The notes under the pieces: generated by a model
Told to the model about the DNA's origin: nothing
What the model saw: the letters and a program-made list of their open reading frames with translations, nothing else
Databases searched by the model: none
Assembly: GCA_009786575.1 (NCBI GenBank)
Contig: WQRV01000003.1
Coordinates: forward strand, 1-45,642
Reading direction: 5' to 3'
DNA: 45,642 nt
From: Chitinispirillia bacterium
Lineage (GTDB): Bacteria; Fibrobacterota; Chitinivibrionia; Chitinivibrionales; Chitinispirillaceae
Program-made: the position numbers and the translations under genes
Part shown: piece after piece, positions 37,780 to 45,642 of the stretch
Layout of the letters: each line of letters begins with the position of its first letter
Numbering within the stretch: the stretch's first letter is position 1

Positions 37780-38457
37780 GTGGGTCAGAAGACTAATCCG
37801 GTGGGCTTGCGTCTGGGAATCACCAGGTCATGGGCGTCGAACTGGTACGCGAAGGAGAAGTTCGCGGACTATTTATACGAAGATATTCTGCTAAGGAACT
37901 ATCTGCGCAAGCGCCTTGAGCACGGCGGCATCAGCGCCCTTGAGATCGAGCGCACCGCCAAGCGCGTAACGGTCGGCATTCACACATCGCGCCCCGGCAT
38001 CGTTATCGGCAAGAAGGGCGAGGAGGTCGAGAGGCTCAAGCTGGAGCTTCAGCACCTTACGCAGAAAGAGATACAGATAAATATACGCGAAGTTAAGAAG
38101 CCCGAGATGGACTCCCAGCTCGTGGCCGACAACATCGCCCGTCAGGTAGAGAAGCGCGTGTCGTACAAAAAGGCGACGAAGAAGGCGATTTCCACGGCGA
38201 TGCGCATGGGCGCGGACGGTATAAAGGTGATGATTTCCGGCCGTCTCAACGGCGCTGAAATCGCCCGTACCGAGACGTTCAAGGAGGGGAGGATCCCTCT
38301 GCATACGTTGCGCGCCGACATAGATTATTCAACGGCGACCGCGCACACGACATACGGGTGCATCGGCGTCAAGGTGTGGATTTGCAAGGGCGAAGTGATA
38401 GCCCGTGCGCAGCAGGCCGTAGCGGCAAAGGCAGCGGCGGAGGGCGCGAAAGCGTAA
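37780..38457 (+). CDS. rpsC: Ribosomal protein S3 (GTG start)
   Basis: [24 protein letters not shown]...[19 protein letters not shown]. Confidence 0.98.
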   Translation: MGQKTNPVGLRLGITRSWASNWYAKEKFADYLYEDILLRNYLRKRLEHGGISALEIERTAKRVTVGIHTSRPGIVIGKKGEEVERLKLELQHLTQKEIQINIREVKKPEMDSQLVADNIARQVEKRVSYKKATKKAISTAMRMGADGIKVMISGRLNGAEIARTETFKEGRIPLHTLRADIDYSTATAHTTYGCIGVKVWICKGEVIARAQQAVAAKAAAEGAKA

Positions 38458-38470
38458 AAAGGGAAAAGAA

Positions 38471-38890
38471 ATGTTATCACCGAAAAAAGTAAAATGGAGA
38501 AAGACCCAGCGCGGCAGGATGCGCGGCGCGGCCACCGTCGGTAACGAGATATCGTTCGGCGAGTTTGGCCTGCAGTCTACGCAGCCCGGCTGGCTCGACA
38601 ACCGTCAGATAGAGGCGGCCCGTATAGCGATGACGCGTTACATCAAGCGCGGCGGCAAGGTGTGGATCCGCATCTTCCCGGATAAGCCGATCACCAAGCA
38701 CCCCGCCGAGTCCCGCATGGGTAAGGGTAAGGGTGCGCCCGAAGGCTGGGTAGCGGTGGTAAGGCCGGGCACGATCATGTTCGAGATCGGCGGCATCAAG
38801 CCTGAGGTTGCCAAAGAGGCCATGAGGCTTGCGGCGCAGAAGTTACCGGTATTGACTCGCTTCGTCGAGTTGGAAAAGCAGGTGGGATAA
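38471..38890 (+). CDS. rplP: Ribosomal protein L16
   Basis: [35 protein letters not shown]. Confidence 0.98.
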   Translation: MLSPKKVKWRKTQRGRMRGAATVGNEISFGEFGLQSTQPGWLDNRQIEAARIAMTRYIKRGGKVWIRIFPDKPITKHPAESRMGKGKGAPEGWVAVVRPGTIMFEIGGIKPEVAKEAMRLAAQKLPVLTRFVELEKQVG

Positions 38891-39090
38891 TGAAAGCAAG
38901 TGAAATAAGGGAAATGCCGGTGGAGGACCTCGTCAAGAAGGTCGATAGCCTTGAGGAAGAGCATTTCAACCTCAGGTTCCAGGCGCGGATGGGGCAATTG
39001 ACCAACCCGATCCAACTGCGCGACGTGAAGAAGGACATCGCGCGTGTAAAGACAATTCTTAACGAGAAAAAGGCCGCCGCCAAGGCGTAA
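38890..39090 (+). CDS. rpmC: Ribosomal protein L29
   Basis: [55 protein letters not shown]. Confidence 0.95.
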   Translation: MKASEIREMPVEDLVKKVDSLEEEHFNLRFQARMGQLTNPIQLRDVKKDIARVKTILNEKKAAAKA

Positions 39091-39100
39091 CGGAGGATAA

Positions 39101-39358
39101 ATGTCGGAAAGAAATTATCGCAAAGAGCGTGTAGGCGTAGTAGTAAGCGACAAGATGGACAAGAGCGTTGTCGTTAAGGTAGAGCGTCAGCTGATGCACC
39201 CGATATACGGCCGTACCGTTAAGAAGCAGAAGCGGTATGTGGCGCATGATGAGAAGAACGATTGCCGTGTCGGCGATACGGTCAAAATCATTGAGACGCG
39301 CCCGTTGTCCAAAACTAAGAGGTGGCGTATTGGTGAGGTTATTGAGAGGGCGAAGTAA
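39101..39358 (+). CDS. rpsQ: Ribosomal protein S17
   Basis: [45 protein letters not shown]. Confidence 0.97.
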   Translation: MSERNYRKERVGVVVSDKMDKSVVVKVERQLMHPIYGRTVKKQKRYVAHDEKNDCRVGDTVKIIETRPLSKTKRWRIGEVIERAK

Positions 39359-39378
39359 GTTGCTGTTTGGGTTGGCCG

Positions 39379-39402
39379 GTTGATGGGGGCGGTACCGTCA
39401 AC
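39379..39402 (+). promoter_or_regulatory. 8-bp hairpin in the rpsQ-rplN spacer
   Basis: GTTGATGG...CCGTCAAC (one GU), followed downstream by AAAATAAAC. Confidence 0.5.
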
Positions 39403-39445
39403 AAAGAGCGAAAATAAACTGTTGTATTAATAAAGGTATTGGAAG

Positions 39446-39814
39446 ATGATACAGGTAGAAACAAATCTGATTGTGGCCGATAACTCCGGCGCGAAGAAAG
39501 TACGGTGCATCCGGGTCCTCGGCGGCACGCGCAGGCGTTACGCCCGCGTCGGCGACATTATCATCGTCGCTGTCAAGGACGCGATCCCCAACGGCGCGGT
39601 CAAGAAAGGTACGGTCGCGAGGGCGGTGGTTGTGAGGACGGCGAAAGAGTATGGGCGCAAGGACGGTACGTACATCCGTTTCAGCGATAACGCGGCGGTT
39701 ATCATTAACGAGCAGGGCGAGCCGAAGGGCTCACGTATTTTTGGCCCTGTCGCCCGCGAGCTGCGTGAGAAGAAGTTCACGCGTATCGTGTCTTTAGCCC
39801 CTGAAGTATTGTAA
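39446..39814 (+). CDS. rplN: Ribosomal protein L14
   Basis: [27 protein letters not shown]. Confidence 0.98.
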   Translation: MIQVETNLIVADNSGAKKVRCIRVLGGTRRRYARVGDIIIVAVKDAIPNGAVKKGTVARAVVVRTAKEYGRKDGTYIRFSDNAAVIINEQGEPKGSRIFGPVARELREKKFTRIVSLAPEVL

Positions 39815-39835
39815 GGGTAGAGGAGATTACAAATC

Positions 39836-40150
39836 ATGGCATTAGGACTTAAAAAAGACGATATCGTTGTGGTGATCTCCGGCGATCACAAGGGGAAGAG
39901 CGGTAAGATCCTCAAGGTCATCCCGGGGAAGGATCGCGCTGTTGTTGAGGGGGTCAATTTTGTCAGGCGCCACACTAAGCCGAGCGTGAAGAATCAGCAG
40001 GGTGGCATTATGGAGAAGGAAGCCGCGCTTCACATCTCCAACCTGATGCTCAAGTGCCCCAAGACCGGCAAGCCCACGCGCCTCGGCGTTAAAGTGCTCG
40101 AGGACGGCAGCCGTGTCAGGTACTCTAAGAAGGCGAAGGAGACGATCTAA
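39836..40150 (+). CDS. rplX: Ribosomal protein L24
   Basis: [45 protein letters not shown]. Confidence 0.97.
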   Translation: MALGLKKDDIVVVISGDHKGKSGKILKVIPGKDRAVVEGVNFVRRHTKPSVKNQQGGIMEKEAALHISNLMLKCPKTGKPTRLGVKVLEDGSRVRYSKKAKETI

Positions 40151-40151
40151 G

Positions 40152-40772
40152 GTGAGCAAGGAAGCGAAGCAGAAGAAGGAGTCCGGGGATAAGAAGGATG
40201 CCGCGCCCAAGGCTAAAGGGCCCGTGCCCAAGCCCCGTATGCGCGTAAAGTACGAGAAAGATGTTGTGCCGTCGCTCATGAAGAGGTTCGGCTACAAAAA
40301 CGTCAATCAGGTGCCGCGCCTCGATAAGATAGTCATCAACATGGGTGTTGGTGACGCGGTGTCGGATGCCAAGCTGATTGATGAGGCGGTGAACTGCCTG
40401 CGCGACATCAGCGGCCAGAAGCCGGTGGTTACGCGCTCGAAGAAGGCGATATCGAACTTCAAACTGCGCGAAAACATCCCGATCGGCGCGAAGGTAACGC
40501 TGCGCGGTGTACGCATGTGGGAGTTTTTTGACAGGTTAGTGGCGATAACGATCCCGCGTATCCGCGACTTCCGCGGACTGCCGAGAAAGTCTTTTGACGG
40601 GTTCGGGAACTATACGATGGGGCTCAAGGAGCAGATCGTATTTTTGGAGGTTGACCGCGACAAGATCGCCAAAATCTCCGGTATGGATATCTGTATCAAT
40701 ACGACCGCTTCTAATAATGAAGAGGGTTTTGGCCTGTTGGAAGAGTTGGGGATGCCGTTCCGCAAGCAGTAG
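40152..40772 (+). CDS. rplE: Ribosomal protein L5 (GTG start) with Lys-rich N-terminal extension
   Basis: [39 protein letters not shown] 40152 gives [33 protein letters not shown] extension. Confidence 0.95.
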   Translation: MSKEAKQKKESGDKKDAAPKAKGPVPKPRMRVKYEKDVVPSLMKRFGYKNVNQVPRLDKIVINMGVGDAVSDAKLIDEAVNCLRDISGQKPVVTRSKKAISNFKLRENIPIGAKVTLRGVRMWEFFDRLVAITIPRIRDFRGLPRKSFDGFGNYTMGLKEQIVFLEVDRDKIAKISGMDICINTTASNNEEGFGLLEELGMPFRKQ

Positions 40773-40834
40773 GCAGCGGATGTTTTGATAATGTACCGGC
40801 GGTATCACCGTCATCACCGATAAGGACGACGTAG

Positions 40835-40855
40835 GGGCGACCCTCCGGGTCGCCC
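40835..40855. repeat. Perfect 9-bp palindromic hairpin GGGCGACCC-TCC-GGGTCGCCC (REP/MITE-like candidate)
   Basis: Inverted repeat read directly in the rplE-rpsZ spacer. Confidence 0.75.
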
Positions 40856-40877
40856 GTTTAACGAAGGGGTAGTGCAA

Positions 40878-41063
40878 GTGGCTCGTAAAGCATTGATAGA
40901 AAAGAACCGTAAAAAGCCGAAGTTCAAGGCCCGCGCCTACACCCGTTGTAAGCGCTGCGGCAGGCCTCGCGCTTTTATCCGTGACTTTGGCCTGTGCAGA
41001 TTGTGCTTTCGTGAGATGGCTCTGCGCGGCGAGATCCCCGGCGTGGTCAAGGCCAGCTGGTAA
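40878..41063 (+). CDS. rpsZ: Ribosomal protein S14, zinc-binding (type Z)
   Basis: GTG at 40878: [61 protein letters not shown]; CxxC...CxxC. Confidence 0.95.
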   Translation: MARKALIEKNRKKPKFKARAYTRCKRCGRPRAFIRDFGLCRLCFREMALRGEIPGVVKASW

Positions 41064-41098
41064 GATAAAATTATTAACTGTATAAGGGGTAGTGCAGG

Positions 41099-41494
41099 AT
41101 GTTAACAGACCAGATTGCAGACATGTTCAACAGGATCCGCAACGCCATCCAGGCAAGGAAGCGTACTGTGGACGTACCGGCGAACAAGCTGAAGAAGGAG
41201 ATCACGAGGATCCTCTTCGAGAACCATTTCATCAGCAAGTACGCTTTTGTTGAGGATGAGAAGCAGGGTACGATCAAGATTCTCTTGAAGTACGACGACA
41301 GTATGCGGAACTCTATCCAGGGCCTCAAGCGCGTATCAACGCCGGGCCGCAAGAAGTATTCGGGTGCTACCGGCGTGCCCAAAGTCCTTAACGGGATGGG
41401 TATCGCTATCGTCAGCACGTCTAAGGGCGTTATGACGGACAAAGATTGCCGGAAGATGAATGTGGGCGGTGAAGTAATCGGGTTGATTTGGTAA
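41099..41494 (+). CDS. rpsH: Ribosomal protein S8
   Basis: DQIADMFNRIRNAIQARKRTVDVPANKLKKEI...MGIAIVSTSKGVMTDKDCRKMNVGGEVIGLIW. Confidence 0.97.
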   Translation: MLTDQIADMFNRIRNAIQARKRTVDVPANKLKKEITRILFENHFISKYAFVEDEKQGTIKILLKYDDSMRNSIQGLKRVSTPGRKKYSGATGVPKVLNGMGIAIVSTSKGVMTDKDCRKMNVGGEVIGLIW

Positions 41495-41542
41495 TAACTA
41501 TGGGCGGCGTTGCGCGGCCCGCATATAAAGAGGAGCAGTAAG

Positions 41543-42082
41543 GTGTCACGTATAGGAAAATTGCCTGTCAAGGTCCCAAGCGGTGTGAATGTCTCGATCA
41601 GCGGCCGGAAGGTCGAGGTCAAGGGCGCTAAGGGTACGCTGAACAGAGAGCTTCCGGCTGAACTCAAGGCCGAATTTGCAAACGGTGCCATCACCGTATC
41701 TCCGGCCATGGAAACCGAACAGACGAAGGCCCTGTGGGGCCTTTACCGTGTGTTAATTGACAACATGGTAGTCGGCGTGTCGGCCGGTTATAAGATTGAC
41801 CTTGAGGTCGTGGGCGTGGGTTACAAGTTCGAGATGAAAGGCAAGGACCTGCTTATAGCTGCCGGTCTTTCGGACACGGTGCTCTTCAAGGAACGCCCGG
41901 GCCTGATATACAAGATTGACGGCCCCACGAAGGCGAGTGTTGAGGGCATAGATAAAGAGAAGGTGGGCCAGGCGGCCGCCGATATCCGCCGTATCCGTCC
42001 ACCCGAGCCCTACAAGGGCAAGGGCATCAGGTACGCCGGTGAGCAGATTCGCAGGAAGGCCGGCAAAACGGCCGGTAAGTAA
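41543..42082 (+). CDS. rplF: Ribosomal protein L6 (GTG start)
   Basis: MSRIGKLPVKVPSGVNVSISGRKVEVKGAKGTL...RIRPPEPYKGKGIRYAGEQIRRKAGK. Confidence 0.97.
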   Translation: MSRIGKLPVKVPSGVNVSISGRKVEVKGAKGTLNRELPAELKAEFANGAITVSPAMETEQTKALWGLYRVLIDNMVVGVSAGYKIDLEVVGVGYKFEMKGKDLLIAAGLSDTVLFKERPGLIYKIDGPTKASVEGIDKEKVGQAAADIRRIRPPEPYKGKGIRYAGEQIRRKAGKTAGK

Positions 42083-42161
42083 CAGATAGATATTAATAAA
42101 TAACGGGAGCGGCCTTACGGCCGTCTGCCAAAGTAAGAATAAAGAGGAGTACGCAGGCAGC

Positions 42162-42536
42162 ATGAACAGCGCAAAAAAAAGAAGTGTAGAACGTCAGCGC
42201 CGCGCGGCCCGTGTCCGTAAGTCTATTACGGGTACGACCGAGCGTCCGCGCCTCTGCGTCCGCCGCAGCATCAACCACATCTACGCCCAGATCGTCGATG
42301 ACGTACAGGGCAAGACGATCGCCTTTGCCGGCAGCACCGGCAAGGAGTTTGCCCAGAAGGTGTCGGGCAAGGAGTTGAGCAAGACGGATATTTCGAAGCT
42401 CATCGGCGAGATGGTTGCCGAGAAGGCGATGGAGCAGGGCGTTAAGACGGTAGTGTTTGACAGGAAGGGCTATCTCTACCACGGCCGTGTGAAGGCCCTG
42501 GCTGAGGCCGCTCGCGGCAAGGGTCTTGTTTTCTAA
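42162..42536 (+). CDS. rplR: Ribosomal protein L18
   Basis: [31 protein letters not shown]...[27 protein letters not shown]. Confidence 0.97.
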   Translation: MNSAKKRSVERQRRAARVRKSITGTTERPRLCVRRSINHIYAQIVDDVQGKTIAFAGSTGKEFAQKVSGKELSKTDISKLIGEMVAEKAMEQGVKTVVFDRKGYLYHGRVKALAEAARGKGLVF

Positions 42537-42555
42537 TTTATAGGAGTTTGTCCCT

Positions 42556-43056
42556 TTGAGTAACGAAGAATTGATTGGTGGTGGCGGCGGAGAGTCGCAG
42601 TTTTCGGAGAGGCTGGTAGCAGTCAGCCGTGTCGCGAAGGTCGTCAAGGGCGGCCGCCGTTTCGGTTTCAACGCGCTGGTCGCGATAGGCGACGGCAACG
42701 GGACCGTGGGCATTGGCATGGGCAAGGCCAACGACGTGAGCGAGGCTATGCGCAAAGCCGGCGAAAACGCGAAGAAGAATATACACAGGGTCAGCATCGT
42801 AGAGGGTACGATCCCCCACGATGTAGTGGGCCACTTCGGCGCCGGCAGGATCATTCTTAAGCCGGCCGCGCCCGGTACCGGCGTTATAGCCGGCGGCCCT
42901 GCGCGCGCGGTACTTGAGCTCGCTGGTGTGCGCAATATCCTTACGAAGTGCCTGGGCACAACGAATGCGCACAACGTAGTCAAGGCGACGCTTGACGGGC
43001 TCAAGCAGCTGAAGACGAGGGAACAGATAAGGGCATTGCGCCAGATCGTTGCGTAG
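42556..43056 (+). CDS. rpsE: Ribosomal protein S5 (TTG start)
   Basis: [44 protein letters not shown]. Confidence 0.97.
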   Translation: MSNEELIGGGGGESQFSERLVAVSRVAKVVKGGRRFGFNALVAIGDGNGTVGIGMGKANDVSEAMRKAGENAKKNIHRVSIVEGTIPHDVVGHFGAGRIILKPAAPGTGVIAGGPARAVLELAGVRNILTKCLGTTNAHNVVKATLDGLKQLKTREQIRALRQIVA

Positions 43057-43102
43057 GTCCAACGTAAATAAATGTGTCATTGAATAGTAAAGGGTATTAA
43101 CG

Positions 43103-43285
43103 ATGAGCAAGAAACTGAAAATTACGCAGGTCAAGAGCGCGATCGGCCGCCTGAAGAACCAGAAGGCGACGATCAAGGCGCTTGGCATCATCAAGATGAA
43201 CAGTTCGGTTATCCACGACGATAACCCTACGATTCGCGGGATGATTGGGGCGGTCAGTCATTTGGTTAAGGTGGAAGAGGTATAA
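43103..43285 (+). CDS. rpmD: Ribosomal protein L30
   Basis: KLKITQVKSAIGRLKNQKATIKALGIIKMNSSVIHDDNPTIRGMIGAVSHLV. Confidence 0.95.
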   Translation: MSKKLKITQVKSAIGRLKNQKATIKALGIIKMNSSVIHDDNPTIRGMIGAVSHLVKVEEV

Positions 43286-43302
43286 TCCTCGGGTATAAAC
43301 GT

Positions 43303-43322
43303 CGCGGCGGTTAATTACCGCG
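43303..43322 (+). promoter_or_regulatory. Hairpin in the rpmD-rplO spacer, preceded by TATAAAC
   Basis: CGCGG...CCGCG (or overlapping GCGGT-TAATT-ACCGC); TATAAAC at 43294-43300. Confidence 0.5.
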
Positions 43323-43350
43323 GCTACATTAAGTATAGATGGAGATTGCA

Positions 43351-43860
43351 ATGCTTAAGATGAACAATTTAAGGCCGGCGCCGGGTTCTCACAGGGAGAC
43401 CAAGAGGCTTGGGCGCGGTACGGGCAGCGGTCAGGGTTCGACCAGCGGCCATGGCAACAACGGCGACAAGGCCAGGAGCGGCGCTTACCAGAAGTTCTAC
43501 TTCGAGGGCGGCCAGACCCCGCTCACGCGCCGTATACCGAAAGTCGGGTTCCACAGCCCGTTCAAGAAGGAGTTTCAGATCGTCAACGTGGGCTCCCTTG
43601 AGGAGGCTGACGTGGGCGGCCGCGAGGTTACCGCGGAGGTGCTGCGTGAGTTCGGCCTGATTCACAATGTGACGGACCCGGTAAAGATGCTGGGTTCTGG
43701 CGAGCTTACGAAGGCGCTGGTTTTCAAGGTTGACGCATTCTCGAAGTCGGCGAAAGAGAAGATCGAAAAAGCCAATGGAAAAGCCGAAGTAATCAATGCG
43801 AAAAACGGAAAAACCAATGGAAAAATCAAAAAAGCCAATGGGAAAGCAGAGGTAGTATAA
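43351..43860 (+). CDS. rplO: Ribosomal protein L15 with repetitive C-terminal tail
   Basis: MLKMNNLRPAPGSHRETKRLGRGTGSGQGSTSGHGNNGDKARSG; tail KANGKAEV...KANGKAEVV. Confidence 0.95.
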   Translation: MLKMNNLRPAPGSHRETKRLGRGTGSGQGSTSGHGNNGDKARSGAYQKFYFEGGQTPLTRRIPKVGFHSPFKKEFQIVNVGSLEEADVGGREVTAEVLREFGLIHNVTDPVKMLGSGELTKALVFKVDAFSKSAKEKIEKANGKAEVINAKNGKTNGKIKKANGKAEVV

Positions 43861-45192
43861 GTGGCAGGTTTAGATACAGCGCGTAATATGTTCAAGATCC
43901 CGGAGCTGAGGAAGAAGATTTTCTTCACTCTGTTGATCATTTTTATCTACAGGCTCGGCGGCCACGTGCCAACGCCGGGCGTGAACGCGGACGTTATTGC
44001 CCGTTTCATCGCGCAGGATGGCGGAGGTCTCTTCAGTCTCTACAATATGTTTGTGGGCGGCAGTTTTGCCCGTTTCGCTGTTTTTGCACAAGGTATTATG
44101 CCGTATATCACGGCCTCTATTATATTGCAGCTCATGGGGACGATATTCCCCTATTTCCATAAATTGCAGCGCGAGGGCGCCGAAGGCCGCAAGAAGCTTA
44201 CCCAGTACACAAGGTACGGCACGGTTCTCTTCGCCGCTATTCAGGCTACCGGCATTTCCATCTTCATCATGAATGTGCAGGTTGACGGCATCTCTGCGGT
44301 GCTGCCCAATATGCCGCACTTCCTGTTCATGGTAACAACCATTATATCGCTGACTACCGGGACAGTGCTCACTATGTGGCTGGGCGAGCAGATAACGGCG
44401 CGGGGCATAGGTAATGGTATTTCGCTTATAATCTTCATAGGTATCGTAGCTGAGATTCCGCTCTCGGTAATGGGTCAGGTTCAGCAGGTTATGGCCGATC
44501 AGGGCCATGTCGTTACGACGCTCATTATACTCGCGATTGTCCTTGTGGCCACCATCGCGGTCGTGATCATGACGCAGGCGATGAGGCGCATCCCTATCCA
44601 GACCCCCAAGAAGGTTGTGGGCACTAAAATGTATCAGGGCCAGAACACGGTTCTCCCGTTGCGCCTCAACATGGCCGGCGTTATCCCCATCATCTTCGCG
44701 TCGTCTATCATGACGTTCCCCGGCATGATCTTCAGCAGCTTTGCCGGCGCGGGCGAGACTTCGGAGTTTGTTGATTCGCTGGTTCGCCTCTTTAGGCCCG
44801 ATGGTATAGTTTACGGCATTTTGTTTGGTTTGCTTATAATATTTTTCACCTATTTTTATACTGCTATCGTATTCAACCCGGTCGATATTGCCGACAATCT
44901 GAAGCGTCAGGGCGGGTTTATCCCCGGCGTTCGTCCCGGCAAGAAGACGGCCGAGTTTATAGAAAATGTACTGACCCGCATAACGCTGCCCGGCTCGGTG
45001 TTTTTGGCCTTGATAGCGGTTCTGCCGATGATGATGATGGGCGGCCTCGGCGGCGGGTTCTATTTTGGCGGTACGAGCATTCTGATCGTGGTGGGTGTTG
45101 CCTTAGATACGCTTCAGCAGCTTGAGTCGCATTTGCAGATGCGTAATTACGAAGGCTTTATGAAGAAGGGCACCCTGCGCGGGAGGAGATAG
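43861..45192 (+). CDS. secY: Preprotein translocase subunit SecY (GTG start)
   Basis: RLGGHVPTPGVN...LLIIFFTYFYTAIVFNPVDIADNLKRQGGFIPGVRPGKKTAEFIENVLTRITLPGS. Confidence 0.98.
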   Translation: MAGLDTARNMFKIPELRKKIFFTLLIIFIYRLGGHVPTPGVNADVIARFIAQDGGGLFSLYNMFVGGSFARFAVFAQGIMPYITASIILQLMGTIFPYFHKLQREGAEGRKKLTQYTRYGTVLFAAIQATGISIFIMNVQVDGISAVLPNMPHFLFMVTTIISLTTGTVLTMWLGEQITARGIGNGISLIIFIGIVAEIPLSVMGQVQQVMADQGHVVTTLIILAIVLVATIAVVIMTQAMRRIPIQTPKKVVGTKMYQGQNTVLPLRLNMAGVIPIIFASSIMTFPGMIFSSFAGAGETSEFVDSLVRLFRPDGIVYGILFGLLIIFFTYFYTAIVFNPVDIADNLKRQGGFIPGVRPGKKTAEFIENVLTRITLPGSVFLALIAVLPMMMMGGLGGGFYFGGTSILIVVGVALDTLQQLESHLQMRNYEGFMKKGTLRGRR

Positions 45193-45195
45193 TTT

Positions 45196-45414
45196 TTGGG
45201 CAAGAACGATTCGATACAGGTCGAGGGGACTATAACGGAGACGTTGCCCAACGCATCTTTTAAGGTGCAGCTTGAAAATAAGCATGAGGTGCTGGCTCAT
45301 ATATCCGGGAAAATGCGGATGAATTACATTCGTATATTGCCGGGGGACAAGGTTCTGGTGGAGTTGTCGCCGTACGATTTGTCTCGGGGCCGGATAGTTT
45401 ATAGGTACAAGTGA
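45196..45414 (+). CDS. infA: Translation initiation factor IF-1 (TTG start)
   Basis: [66 protein letters not shown]. Confidence 0.97.
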   Translation: MGKNDSIQVEGTITETLPNASFKVQLENKHEVLAHISGKMRMNYIRILPGDKVLVELSPYDLSRGRIVYRYK

Positions 45415-45418
45415 TGTA

Positions 45419-45474
45419 CGGGCGGATGTTGCCCGCTTAAAAAATGGAAATGTAGGGCGCTGTTTATCGCGCCC
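45419..45474 (+). promoter_or_regulatory. Two hairpins in the infA-rpsK spacer
   Basis: CGGGC-GGATGTT-GCCCG (45419-45435) and GGGCGC-TGTTTATC-GCGCCC (45455-45474) followed by ATAAAA. Confidence 0.65.
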
Positions 45475-45505
45475 ATAAAATGATTAAACAAAGAGGGATT
45501 GCAGG

Positions 45506-45642
45506 ATGAACAAAGAATCGTCAAGCGCGGCGAAGAAAGTGAAGAAAAAGGCACCCGCTGAGGGTGTCGCTCACGTTCGCGCAACGTTCAATAACACGAT
45601 CATCAACGTGACCGACCTTAAGGGTAACGTTGTAGCCTGGCA
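45506..45642 (+). CDS. rpsK: Ribosomal protein S11, truncated by window end
   Basis: [45 protein letters not shown] translated by eye. Confidence 0.93.
   Translation, partial: MNKESSSAAKKVKKKAPAEGVAHVRATFNNTIINVTDLKGNVVAW

Noticed and set aside
1-45642. Search for phage, IS elements, toxin-antitoxin, CRISPR-Cas, restriction-modification
   Set aside because: No transposase, integrase, cas, methylase/nuclease or TA-like gene pair recognised in any frame.

Overview
The window has two parts. Positions 1-14.6 kb are accessory or metabolic: a plus-strand surface-glycan cluster (sugar C-methyltransferase, GtrA, glycosyltransferases, Wzx-like flippase, Wzy-like polymerase), then a minus-strand 2-oxoacid:ferredoxin oxidoreductase operon with an unusual extra subunit, ending in a coupled UDP-galactopyranose mutase. 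Positions 14.8-45.6 kb hold a lipoprotein, a ClpP-family protease and a long collinear translation/transcription superoperon: tRNA-Tyr/Thr/Gly/Thr, tuf, rpmG, tRNA-Trp, secE, nusG, rplKAJL, rpoBC, rpsLG, fusA, S10 and spc clusters, secY, infA, partial rpsK. The most notable signals are: (i) many ribosomal-gene spacers carry strong hairpins, often followed by (A)TAAAC and a Shine-Dalgarno, including two nusG-rplK hairpins with an identical 10-nt loop but compensatory stem changes; (ii) EF-Tu lacks the canonical RGITI switch-I motif; (iii) rpmJ and rpsM are absent between infA and rpsK; (iv) a perfect 36-bp palindrome lies between rpsJ and rplC; (v) the rplL-rpoB spacer has mutually exclusive stems. 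Taxonomy is uncertain; the Asp-Thr-Val-rich lipoprotein linker weakly suggests a Fibrobacterota-like lineage. All homology calls are by eye; no searches or folding programs were run.
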